From positions 122,596 through 186,595 of the forward strand of contig NZ_CAAJGK010000039.1 in NCBI RefSeq assembly GCF_900996245.1: a stretch of DNA of 64,000 nt, in the 5' to 3' direction. Source of the stretch: Paraburkholderia sp. BCC1886. Its GTDB lineage: Bacteria > Pseudomonadota > Gammaproteobacteria > Burkholderiales > Burkholderiaceae. This document shows positions 54,026 to 62,351 of the stretch, in pieces. The notes below the pieces were generated by a model. The model saw only the letters and a program-made list of their open reading frames with translations, was not told the origin of the DNA and did not search any database. Every line of letters starts with the position of its first letter. The first letter of the stretch is position 1. The position numbers and the translations under genes are program-made.

Positions 54026-54178
54026 GAAGCGATGCAGGTCGCAGTCGAAATTGTTCTGGAATCGGGCCTGGGTAGGGTTTCATCCAGGTTTAACCCCTAT
54101 TTGTCCAACTCTGAACTCGCAGACCCGGCAGGGTTCCCGACGCGCGCTCATCATCACGATGTCTTCGGCATCAGACAA

Positions 54179-55672
54179 TCACCGCGCCAGCACACGCGCG
54201 AGAGCGATCACTCCAGCTTCGATCGCGTCGCGGCCGACCGAGGCAAAACCCAACACCAGCCCCGACGGAGCCGGACGGTCGATCGCGTAAAGCGACAGCG
54301 GCCGTGTCTCGACGCCCTCGAGCGCGAGGCGACGCGAGACGTCGGCGTCGTCGATGCCGGGCGGCAGGAAGGCCGGCGCATCGAGTCCCGCAACGATTCG
54401 GGGAACCGTCAGCAAGCCGGAAAGATGCCGCTCCACAGAGCTTTCCAGCGTTTCGGCCCGCTCGCCGTACAGCATGCGCATGCGCCGGATATGGCGCCCG
54501 AAATGGCCGTCGGCGATGAATTCATGCAACACCGACTGCTGATCTGACGGAACATGCCGGGCCGTCAACGACAACGCGGCCACGAACGGATCGATCAACC
54601 GGTCGGGCACGATCGCATACGCAGTCCTTAATCCAGGAAACAGCAATTTGCTGAATGTGCCGCAGTAGATCACGTGTCCATCCCGATCGAGGCTCTTCAT
54701 CGCGGCCAGCGGATTGCCCTCGAAGCGGTACTCGCTGTCGTAGTCGTCCTCGATGACGACGGCGTCCCGATCCCGTGCCCATTCGAGCAGCGACAGCCGC
54801 CGTTCGAGCGCGAGCGGCGCTCCGAGCGGCGCTTGCCGCCCCGCGGTGACGTACGCGAGACGCGCGTCGGGCGCGTGCTGTCGCGCCCATTCCACGTCGA
54901 TACCACCTGCATCCACGGGCACACCGACAACCCGGGCGCCCGCAGTTTCGAGCACGAAGCGCGCGCCCGGGTAGCCGGGATCTTCGATCCACGCGGCGTC
55001 GCCCGGATCGAGCAGCAGACGTGCGGTCAGATCGATCGCCTGCTGGACGCTGCCGAGCATCACGACGCTATCGGCCGCGCACGCGATGCCACGGGACATG
55101 CCGACATACCCGGCAATCGCCTCGCGTAGCGGCCGATATCCTTGCGCCTCACCGTCACCCAGCAGATCGCGTCGAGAGCGGCGCGTGCGTTTCGCTGCCA
55201 GCCGCGCCCACAGTTCGAACGGAAACGCATCGAGATCTGGCGAACTGGCACGAAAAGCGCGAGCGGGACTCGTGCGGCCGCCCGCCTGGAACGGGGTCCG
55301 CGCAAGCAGACGGCCGCGGACCGACAGCGTTATCGAACGGGGTTGCGCGCCGTCGACGCCAGCCCGCTTCCCGACTGACCGGGGCTCACTGCTGTCGCTG
55401 CGTTGATCCGGCAGTTCGGGCGCGACGAAACTGCCTCGTCCGACGGCGCTCGTCAGATAGCCCTCGGCCTCGAGTTGCGAAAACACGCCGAGTACCGTTC
55501 CGCGCGACAAGGCAAAGCGTGCGGCGAGATCGCGCGACGATGGCAGACGGGCCCCTGGCGATAGCCGGCCGGTCAAAATCGCCGAACGCAGTTCGTCGTA
55601 TAACCAGCGTTGCAGCGGCATACCGTCTGGCCGTGGCGCCAGCGCAAGGTCGATGTGTTCAGCTCGGCGCAT
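54179..55672 (-). CDS. MocR-family transcriptional regulator (GntR HTH + aminotransferase domain)
   Basis: Protein of 497 residues. The winged helix-turn-helix is at about residues 18-85 (LYDELRSAILTGRLSPGARLPSSRDLAARFALSRGTVLGVFSQLEAEGYL). It is joined by a linker to a fold-type I aminotransferase-like domain (about 140-495) with the PLP Lys in YCGTFSKLLFPGLRTAY and IEDDYDSEYRF. It resembles PdxR/MocR regulators, which sense PLP or an amino acid and usually control the divergent gene, here the epimerase-cupin pair 131 bases away. ATG 55672 is chosen over an upstream TTG. The usual VTPSHQFP substrate motif reads VTAGRQAPLG. Confidence 0.9.
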   Translation of the reverse strand: MRRAEHIDLALAPRPDGMPLQRWLYDELRSAILTGRLSPGARLPSSRDLAARFALSRGTVLGVFSQLEAEGYLTSAVGRGSFVAPELPDQRSDSSEPRSVGKRAGVDGAQPRSITLSVRGRLLARTPFQAGGRTSPARAFRASSPDLDAFPFELWARLAAKRTRRSRRDLLGDGEAQGYRPLREAIAGYVGMSRGIACAADSVVMLGSVQQAIDLTARLLLDPGDAAWIEDPGYPGARFVLETAGARVVGVPVDAGGIDVEWARQHAPDARLAYVTAGRQAPLGAPLALERRLSLLEWARDRDAVVIEDDYDSEYRFEGNPLAAMKSLDRDGHVIYCGTFSKLLFPGLRTAYAIVPDRLIDPFVAALSLTARHVPSDQQSVLHEFIADGHFGRHIRRMRMLYGERAETLESSVERHLSGLLTVPRIVAGLDAPAFLPPGIDDADVSRRLALEGVETRPLSLYAIDRPAPSGLVLGFASVGRDAIEAGVIALARVLAR

Positions 55673-55803
55673 GATCGCGCTCCATAATGGCTCAATCGAT
55701 TTCCCGAAATTGGATCTTTTGCGCAACCATTAACCACCCTATCCTGCTTTGCGTCAAGCGCGCGACAGACCGCTGTCGGCGCATTGCAGACGGGAGAAAA
55801 GAG

Positions 55804-56541
55804 ATGAAACACAGGGTTTTGGTGGCTGGAGCGAGTGGCGCCATTGGCGCTGCACTGGTACCCCTACTCATTAAGGCGGGCTATGCAGTGTTCGGCACCA
55901 CGCGACGCGCCGACCGCGCAAAAACGCTTGCAGACGCCGGTGTCACGCCGGTCGTCGTCGATGTATTCGATGCGCTCGCGCTACACGACGCGCTGGTTCG
56001 CATCGCGCCGCACAGCGTGATACATCAATTGACCGATTTGCCGCACGGGCTCGACCCTGCCCGCATGGCTGAGGCAGTGGCGGCCAATGCCAGGATACGC
56101 GACGAGGGAACGCGAAACCTGATCGCCGCGGCCATTGCGGCCGGTAGCAAACGGATGATTGCGCAAAGCATTGCGTGGGCGTATCGACCCGGCGAGCGGC
56201 CCTACGACGAAAGCTGCGCGCTCGACATCGATGCGCAAGGCCCGCGCGGTATCAGCGTGCGGGGCGTCGCGGCCCTGGAGCACCACGTACTGAACACGGC
56301 ACTGCTAACTGGAACGGTGCTGCGGTACGGACAGATTTACGGTCCTCGCACGGGCATCGAGGTCGCTGCCGGCTCGAGCCCACTGCATGTCGAAGCTGCC
56401 GCGTATGCGGCGTTCCTCGCGCTTGAACGAAGCAGATCGGGGATCTACAACATCGCCGGCGACGACGCCGAGGTCGACAGTGCAAAGGCGAAGCGCGAGC
56501 TGGGCTGGTCGCCGGACCTGCGAGCGGGGACACCTGTATGA
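55804..56541 (+). CDS. NAD(P)-dependent epimerase/dehydratase-like protein
   Basis: Rossmann protein of 245 residues. The nucleotide motif is VAGASGAIGAALVPLL (residues 6-21) and TTRRADRA follows the second strand, favouring NADP. The atypical SDR lacks a clear YxxxK; the region reads SIAWAYRPGERPYDES. Later RYGQIYGPRTGIE and IYNIAGDD are as in NAD-epimerase-like proteins. ATG 55804 has GGGAGAAAAG upstream. The last codon overlaps the ATG of the cupin gene (ATGA). Divergent from the MocR regulator and probably its target. Substrate unknown. Confidence 0.85.
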   Translation: MKHRVLVAGASGAIGAALVPLLIKAGYAVFGTTRRADRAKTLADAGVTPVVVDVFDALALHDALVRIAPHSVIHQLTDLPHGLDPARMAEAVAANARIRDEGTRNLIAAAIAAGSKRMIAQSIAWAYRPGERPYDESCALDIDAQGPRGISVRGVAALEHHVLNTALLTGTVLRYGQIYGPRTGIEVAAGSSPLHVEAAAYAAFLALERSRSGIYNIAGDDAEVDSAKAKRELGWSPDLRAGTPV

Positions 56542-57086
56542 CCCCGCTCGCCCTGCCACTTCGCGCGCGCCTGCCTCGCCTGCCAGGCAAGCCCACGATG
56601 CTCGCGGCGATGGCAGTCGTTTCGCTGACGCTCGGCCCGGCAGCGCCGCGCTCGGCGATCGACTGGTTTTCCGGCATGTGCGGTAGTCGTCACGATCCAC
56701 TGTTGTCGAGCGCATCGTTGGCTGCCGGCGTGACCAGCCGGCCGGCCTCGACCGTCAAGGTTCTGTCCTGCGAAGCGCTGCCTGACGCGCCGGGCAAGTC
56801 GGTGACGACGGCCATCGTCGAGTTTCCGCCGCTCGGCTTTACGCCGGCGCATCGTCACCCGGGTTCGGTGACAGCGGTCGTGCTTGAAGGGACGATCCGT
56901 TCTCAACTGGCGGGAGGAGCGCCCGTCGATTACGTCAGTGGCCAAACATGGTTCGAGCCGCCCGACACGCTTCACCTGTTTGCCGAGAATCCCGATCCGA
57001 CCCACCCGGCAAGGTTTCTTGCGACATTCATCGCGGATACCGGTTGCGGAAACCTGGTGCTACCACCGGACCAGGTTTCACGGTAA
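56538..57086 (+). CDS. Cupin-domain protein with N-terminal hydrophobic segment
   Basis: Protein of 182 residues. Residues about 18-36 (PTMLAAMAVVSLTLGPAAP) look like a signal sequence or anchor, and the cupin barrel covers about 70-180. The metal motif is TPAHRHPGSVTAVVLEGTI (His-x-His with a later Glu) and a second His is in DTLHLFAENP. Function could be a sugar or small-molecule binding or dioxygenase role. Translationally coupled to the upstream epimerase-like gene. Confidence 0.82.
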   Translation: MTPLALPLRARLPRLPGKPTMLAAMAVVSLTLGPAAPRSAIDWFSGMCGSRHDPLLSSASLAAGVTSRPASTVKVLSCEALPDAPGKSVTTAIVEFPPLGFTPAHRHPGSVTAVVLEGTIRSQLAGGAPVDYVSGQTWFEPPDTLHLFAENPDPTHPARFLATFIADTGCGNLVLPPDQVSR

Positions 57087-57191
57087 GACCGCAATGCGAA
57101 TGTCCGCTATGAATCAATTCGAGGAGCGGTTGTCCGTTCGGCCCCGCTGTCCTGAACGATGCGGTCCAAACCCGTTCACGTTGCTTCCAGC

Positions 57192-58127
57192 TCACCGTGA
57201 TTGCCGCGTGAGCATCAGATCCAGATTCTGAACCGCGGCACCCGATGCACCTTTGCCGAGATTATCGAAAACCGCGGCTAGCAGGACGTGTCCGTGTTCG
57301 ATGTTGGCGAACACGCTCAAGCGCATGTCGTCCGTGCCGTTCAGCACCTGTGGATCCAGGTATTTCAGTGTGGACGATTCGAAGAGCGGCATGACCTGTA
57401 CATGGGCCGCGTCGGCATAGTGGCGTGCGAGGCAGGCGTGCAACGTGGCGCCATCCACGTCGGGCGCGAGCAGCCGCAAATCCAGGGCCACCGTTAGCAC
57501 GATTCCTTGCCGGAACGCTCCATATGCCGGGACGAAAACCGGACGCTGCGCGAGGCCGGCGTATTGCTGGATCTCCGGTGGATGCTTGTGCGCGAGCTCG
57601 AGACCATATACCTGATACGAAGGCGCTTGAGTGGCACCTTGCCCCTCGTATTCCTCCACGCCCGCACGCCCGCGCCCCGAGTAACCGGACACCGCGTAAA
57701 TACTGACCGGATAGTTGTCCGGCATCAAGCCAGCCTGCAACAAGGGACGCAGCAAGCCCACTGCACCGGTCGGATAGCATCCGGGATTGGTGACACGACT
57801 TGCGTTTGCAATGCGTTCAGCCTGTCTTGGTGTCATTTCCGGAAAGCCATATGTCCAGTCCGGCTGTGTACGGTGCGCAGAACTTGCGTCGATGACTCTG
57901 ACGGCGGGATTCACGATGGCGCCCACCGCTTCGCGCGCAGCGGCATCGGGCAGGCAGAGGATGGCAATGTCACACGCGTTGATGGCTTCGGCGCGACGCG
58001 TGAAATTCTTCCGTTCCGCCGCAGACAGCGTCACCACGGTCAGATCGGACCGGTCGCGAAGCCGTTCGTGAATCTGCAACCCGGTGGTGCCTTGATCGCC
58101 GTCGATGAAAACAAGGGGTGAGCTCAT
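57192..58127 (-). CDS. argC: N-acetyl-gamma-glutamyl-phosphate reductase (type 2)
   Basis: Arginine biosynthesis enzyme of 311 residues; the short type-2 form. It has [17 protein letters not shown] (residues 7-23, NADP site), SSAHR and the catalytic Cys in [14 protein letters not shown], followed by [18 protein letters not shown] and the His in the ELAHKHPPE loop. Many Burkholderia carry two argC genes. It is divergent from a LysR-type regulator, which may control it. ATG 58127. Confidence 0.93.
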   Translation of the reverse strand: MSSPLVFIDGDQGTTGLQIHERLRDRSDLTVVTLSAAERKNFTRRAEAINACDIAILCLPDAAAREAVGAIVNPAVRVIDASSAHRTQPDWTYGFPEMTPRQAERIANASRVTNPGCYPTGAVGLLRPLLQAGLMPDNYPVSIYAVSGYSGRGRAGVEEYEGQGATQAPSYQVYGLELAHKHPPEIQQYAGLAQRPVFVPAYGAFRQGIVLTVALDLRLLAPDVDGATLHACLARHYADAAHVQVMPLFESSTLKYLDPQVLNGTDDMRLSVFANIEHGHVLLAAVFDNLGKGASGAAVQNLDLMLTRQSR

Positions 58128-58191
58128 GAGTGGAATGCTCCGGTGGCGGGTCGATAACAGATAAAGCAGGCTGCTATCTTCGGCGCAACGC

Positions 58192-58197
58192 TATAAT
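58192..58197 (+). promoter_or_regulatory. -10 box of the LysR gene
   Basis: A perfect TATAAT on the plus strand, 58 bases before the LysR start, with no clear -35. The predicted transcription start falls at the edge of the palindrome at 58201-58236, which fits autoregulation. Confidence 0.5.
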
Positions 58198-58200
58198 AGA

Positions 58201-58236
58201 GAAAGTTGAATTTCATAACCTGTTCATTCAACTTTC
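58201..58236. promoter_or_regulatory. Candidate LysR-regulator operator, 11-base inverted repeat
   Basis: GAAAGTTGAAT (58201-58211) and ATTCAACTTTC (58226-58236) are perfect reverse complements with a 14-base gap, lying 18 bases before the LysR start in the divergent argC-LysR spacer. The arms contain T-rich/A-rich half sites. It may also form an mRNA hairpin in the LysR leader. Confidence 0.65.
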
Positions 58237-58254
58237 CTGAATCTGGAAGGCGAT

Positions 58255-59139
58255 ATGCGAGAGATCAGTCTGGACCGCTTGCGCACCCTGGTCGCGATTG
58301 CCGACCACGGCTCATTTGCCGACGCGGCGCGCGCGTTGAATCTGGCACCCCCCACGGTCAGTCTTCACATTGCCGATCTGGAAGACCGCATCGGCGCTCC
58401 GCTCCTGTCGCGAAAGCGCGGCCACGTCCGGCCGTCGGCAACGGGCGAGTTGCTGGTCGAACGCGCGCGTCGACTGCTAGCCGACGCGGAAAATGCGTTG
58501 GACGACGTTCAGCGCCAGGTTCAGGGGGTTGCCGGACGTGTTCGGCTTGGCGCATCGACCGGCGCGATTGCGCATCTCCTTCCTGAAGCACTCGACGTGC
58601 TGCGCAAGGACCATCCCGCTATCGACGTTCAGATCGCGATACTGACGTCGCAAGAAACGCTAACCCGGCTGGCCCAGGGAACACTGGATGTCGGGCTGGT
58701 CGCACTCCCTCAGCCTCCGCTGGCGGAGCTGGTCATCAAGCCCTGGCGCCGTGATCCCGTGATGGCCTTTTTGCCGGCGCACTGGCGCTGTCCGGCGCGC
58801 ATCACGCCGGAATGGATCGCCAGTCGCCCGCTCATTCTCAACGACGCGACCACGCATCTCTCGCGTCTGACTGCGGAGTGGTTTGCGATCGGCGCGCAAC
58901 ATCCTGCACCGCGCATCCAGCTCAATTACAACGACGCCATCAAGAGTCTGGTAGCGGCAGGTTACGGCGCGGCGCTGTTGCCTCACGAGGCCCCTACCCC
59001 GATACCCGATGCGCGCGTTGCCATGCGTCCGCTACGCCCGGCGTTGTGGCGGCGGCTCGGCATTGCGCATCGCGCCGGGAACGTCGAGCGTTCGGCGCAA
59101 CACGTACTCGATGCGTTGTGGGATCTGCGATTGACGTAG
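58255..59139 (+). CDS. LysR-type transcriptional regulator
   Basis: Regulator of 294 residues. The helix-turn-helix is at about residues 5-60 (SLDRLRTLVAIADHGSFADAARALNLAPPTVSLHIADLEDRIGAPLL), followed by the linker helix and a periplasmic-binding-like effector domain (VRLGASTGAIAHLLPEALDVLRKDHPAIDVQIAI). It is divergent from argC with a shared 127-base promoter region, the usual arrangement of a LysR gene and its target. The effector is unknown. Confidence 0.93.
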   Translation: MREISLDRLRTLVAIADHGSFADAARALNLAPPTVSLHIADLEDRIGAPLLSRKRGHVRPSATGELLVERARRLLADAENALDDVQRQVQGVAGRVRLGASTGAIAHLLPEALDVLRKDHPAIDVQIAILTSQETLTRLAQGTLDVGLVALPQPPLAELVIKPWRRDPVMAFLPAHWRCPARITPEWIASRPLILNDATTHLSRLTAEWFAIGAQHPAPRIQLNYNDAIKSLVAAGYGAALLPHEAPTPIPDARVAMRPLRPALWRRLGIAHRAGNVERSAQHVLDALWDLRLT

Positions 59140-59160
59140 GCGTTACGTCCCCTTTCGCCG

Positions 59161-60273
59161 TCACTGGGGCTTGAGCGGTCGATTCTCGTGCTGGCCATGC
59201 CGCAAATAGTGCTCGACAGGGTCAACGCCGGCGGCGGCGACATCCGGATTGGCTGCAAGGTACGCATCCCCGTCGAAGTCATAGGGCACGACGACGGACA
59301 CGGTCGTATCGAGATCGCTTGGCTGGCCGACGACGCGACTGGAATAACGGCCACCTAGCTCACGGCGTCGCGCGATGTCTGCCCGGCGCCTAGCTTGCCA
59401 GTCGGGTTCGCCAGGGCCGATTGTCGATGCCGCGGCAGCCATGCGCGCCCAACTGCTGCGGATGTACTCACGATCGCTGGAACGTCGCATCGAAACATAG
59501 AATTCAAAGTCTTCGTCCTGGGTGTCCAGAAATCCCTCGCACGCGAAATCGATCAACCCGGCGTCCGTCATGTCGCGGAAAAGCTCCGCAAACGACTTGG
59601 GCGTAAATGCCCAACAGTGAATGTCGTGATAGGTACCCTTCTCGATAATGTCGCGAGCCAACGCCACGGCGCCTTGCCAGTCGTAGTGGCGCTCGGGCAC
59701 GGCCGGTATTTCGTCGCGCCAGATCTCGGCTCGCCCGGCTTTCACCACGCCGAGCGCGAAGTCGAGCATGGAATGCGGCTGCGGAACCCGCGCCTTGTTG
59801 ATGTAGCTCAGCAGCACGTCAGCCAAACTGGTTTCGCGGCGAAAAATATCGAACAGGAAGCGCTTATCCGGAACGATCAGCCGAAGTTCACCTGTCGAGC
59901 GCAACACCGATGCGAGTTCATTGAGCCAGGCGATCAGATCGGGAACGTGTTCCACGACATGCGATGCGACGGCGTAGTCGACCAGCCGCCCGCGCGTGGC
60001 CTCCTGCAGCGTATTGTGTCCCCAGACGGCGTCGACATCGACAATGTGGTCGACGGTGACGTTTTCGTCGTTCTCGTATTTTTTCCGGAGTGTCGGCGTG
60101 TCGGCGTGATCGACATAAATCACCGGCTCTCCTTCTTCGCGCCTGACGAGCGGTCGGCACAACGCGCCGATTTCCAGACCGACGAGCTTCTTCGTGTCGA
60201 GTCCTGCGAGGACAATGGCTCGTCGCTCGTCGAGCGTCAGTTTCGCCAGCGGATCGTTCAAGTACCGACTCAT
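59161..60273 (-). CDS. SAM-dependent methyltransferase with C-terminal NPDV module (copy 2)
   Basis: Protein of 370 residues, the same length as, and closely similar throughout to, the gene at 18081-19193. Shared stretches are GLEIGALCRPLVRREEG, VIYVDHADTPTLRKKY, HIVDVDAVWGHNTLQEA, VASHVVEHVPDL, GTYHDIHCWAFTPKSF and RRSSDREYIRSSWARM. The C-terminal module reads FDGDAYLAANPDVAAAGVDPVEHYLRHGQ. ATG 60273 (MSRYLNDPL) is chosen; an upstream TTG would add 15 residues. It lies between LysR and the GT41 gene. Likely acceptor is a sugar or glycolipid. Confidence 0.85.
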   Translation of the reverse strand: MSRYLNDPLAKLTLDERRAIVLAGLDTKKLVGLEIGALCRPLVRREEGEPVIYVDHADTPTLRKKYENDENVTVDHIVDVDAVWGHNTLQEATRGRLVDYAVASHVVEHVPDLIAWLNELASVLRSTGELRLIVPDKRFLFDIFRRETSLADVLLSYINKARVPQPHSMLDFALGVVKAGRAEIWRDEIPAVPERHYDWQGAVALARDIIEKGTYHDIHCWAFTPKSFAELFRDMTDAGLIDFACEGFLDTQDEDFEFYVSMRRSSDREYIRSSWARMAAAASTIGPGEPDWQARRRADIARRRELGGRYSSRVVGQPSDLDTTVSVVVPYDFDGDAYLAANPDVAAAGVDPVEHYLRHGQHENRPLKPQ

Positions 60274-60364
60274 ACGTTTTCCCAAGAGAGCATGGCCGAC
60301 GCTTTCGCGGTCGATCAAATCTGCAGCATGGTACTTCTTTCGGCGCGGTATCGCGAATGCGCGT

Positions 60365-62260
60365 TCACCCGCGCATTACCGGCACATCGAGATGCACGAG
60401 CGGCGCTCCCGACCGGCTAGCCTCGACCATCATCGCGATTCCGTCTTCGAAATAGCGGGTGAAGCGCCCGGTATCGAAAAGCGGCGCCGTGCCGAGATTC
60501 GCCGCCAGCCTGGCTCGCAGTGCGCGGCGCTCCCCGGCATCGCGTCCGAGCCGCACGGCGATCCGCACCATCTCGTCGGCATCGCGCGCAACCAGCTCCG
60601 GCAGATTCACCGCGTTCAGCAGGCTCTCGCTCACCCGCGACGCGAAATGCGAACCGCGCGCGGTGATCACGGGCACGCCGGCCCACAGCGTATCCGACGT
60701 AGTCGTATGGCCATTGCAGATGAGCGCGTCGAGCGCCGCATCCGCGAGTTGCAGACGCGCAATATGCTGCTCGGGGCGCGCGAAGCCAGAAAAAATCAGC
60801 CGATCCGGCGTGATGCCGGCGAGTGCAGCACGGCGCCGCAGATTGCGTTCGGCGGCTTCGCCCTGATTCAACAGCCATAGCACGCTGTCCGGCACGTCGC
60901 CCAGCACGCGCATCCAGACATTGAAGCTGCCGCGATCGATCTTGTACGACTGATTGAACGCGCAGAACACCACGGCGTCGTCCGGCAACCCATGAGATGC
61001 ACGCGAACCCGGATCGCCGGCCACCGGCCGCTGCCGGTCGTTGCACTGATACGAATGCGGCAGACGGCAGAGCTTTTCCGAATAGAACGGCGCGCTGCTA
61101 TCGGGCGTGACGAAGCGGTCGGACACGAGGTAATCGATGAACGGCGTGCCGGTGCTGCCCGGAAAACCGATATACGCAGCCTGCAACGGCGCGGGCCGAT
61201 ACGCCATGATGCCCAGACGTCCCCAGCCCGTGTGCCCCTTCAGGTCGAACAGAATGTCGAGCCGATCGGCGGCGATGCGCAAGGCGGCATCGGCATCGGT
61301 CATCGCGGTGATATCGATGTGATGCTCGACCGCGCGCAGAAAACGCTGCCGGTACACCGAGACGTCCGGCGGACTCGAGTCGTAAGCGAACACCTCGAAG
61401 CGTTCGCGATCGTGGGCTTCGAAGAGCCCCGCCATCAGATGCATGGTGGCGTGATTGCAGAAGTCCGACGACAGATAGCCGACGCGAATCCGCGTGCCTG
61501 CGCTATCCGCACGCGGCGCAGTGACGAGCGGCGCGACCGTCGGCAACACGCGCGCGACGTAGGCTTGGGTGACTTCGAGGTTGTACAGCTCGTTGGCGCA
61601 CCACGTGAGGTGCGTCAGCGGAAATTCCTGGGTGGCCGCGTACTGGCCTTGCGCGTAATGCGCGCCGATGCGCTGCTGCAGCGATTCGATCCAGTCCCAG
61701 TCGCAGGTGAAACGCGCCGGTACCAGCGCCGCACCGAGAATGGCCGGGTCCGTACCGCCGTCACCGAGAATTTTCTTGAAGACGTCCGCGGCTTCTTCGT
61801 ACGACTCGTTGCTTTGCAACAGCAGCGCCGCGTTCGACAGGTAATGCGCCTTCGTGCTGCACACCAGCAGACGACGCGCGAACGCCACGCCGTCGCGATA
61901 GCGATTCGCGTTGAACAGCGTCGTGACCAGCGCGTTCAGAATCTCGTCGTTGCCCGGATCTTCGGCAATCGCGAAGGTCAGGCACGAAATGGACTCGTCG
62001 ATGCGCCGCTCGTTGCTCAGCATCAGTCCGGCGACCAGCCAGTTGCGCGCGCCGCCGCCCACCGCGCCGGCACGCCGGTACGCGTCGATCGCCGCGCCGG
62101 ATTGCCCGGACAGGCGCAACGCTTCCGCCTTGAGCGTCAGCAGTCCCGGTTGATTCGGTTCCTGCTCGAGCAGCCCGGCGAGCTGTTGCAGCGCGCTGTC
62201 GGTCTGCCCGTTCTGAATCTGGTGAATCAGTACTTCGGTCAGGTTGTTTTCGGTGGCCAT
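60365..62260 (-). CDS. TPR-containing GT41 family protein (O-GlcNAc transferase/SPINDLY-like)
   Basis: Protein of 631 residues. Residues 1-170 hold about four TPR-like helical pairs. Residues about 250-610 are a GT41 catalytic domain: RVGYLSSDFCNHATMHLMAG (base-like His), DILFDLKGHTGWGRLGIMAYRPAP, AAYIGFPGSTGTPFIDYLVSDRFVTP, CAFNQSYKID and ICNGHTTTSDTLWAGVPVITARGSHFASRV (donor phosphate contacts). Such enzymes glycosylate Ser/Thr of proteins in the cytoplasm or, in some bacteria, surface adhesins. Its stop-to-start context puts it 91 bases downstream of the octapeptide-repeat gene on the same strand, so the two probably form an operon. ATG 62260. Confidence 0.9.
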   Translation of the reverse strand: MATENNLTEVLIHQIQNGQTDSALQQLAGLLEQEPNQPGLLTLKAEALRLSGQSGAAIDAYRRAGAVGGGARNWLVAGLMLSNERRIDESISCLTFAIAEDPGNDEILNALVTTLFNANRYRDGVAFARRLLVCSTKAHYLSNAALLLQSNESYEEAADVFKKILGDGGTDPAILGAALVPARFTCDWDWIESLQQRIGAHYAQGQYAATQEFPLTHLTWCANELYNLEVTQAYVARVLPTVAPLVTAPRADSAGTRIRVGYLSSDFCNHATMHLMAGLFEAHDRERFEVFAYDSSPPDVSVYRQRFLRAVEHHIDITAMTDADAALRIAADRLDILFDLKGHTGWGRLGIMAYRPAPLQAAYIGFPGSTGTPFIDYLVSDRFVTPDSSAPFYSEKLCRLPHSYQCNDRQRPVAGDPGSRASHGLPDDAVVFCAFNQSYKIDRGSFNVWMRVLGDVPDSVLWLLNQGEAAERNLRRRAALAGITPDRLIFSGFARPEQHIARLQLADAALDALICNGHTTTSDTLWAGVPVITARGSHFASRVSESLLNAVNLPELVARDADEMVRIAVRLGRDAGERRALRARLAANLGTAPLFDTGRFTRYFEDGIAMMVEASRSGAPLVHLDVPVMRG

Positions 62261-62351
62261 GTCCAGCCCGGCCTGTTACCGGTCATGAGAGAAATCCGGC
62301 GAGTATAGCCACTCGCCGGACCCGCGAAAAATGCGCCCGGCACACGCCGGT

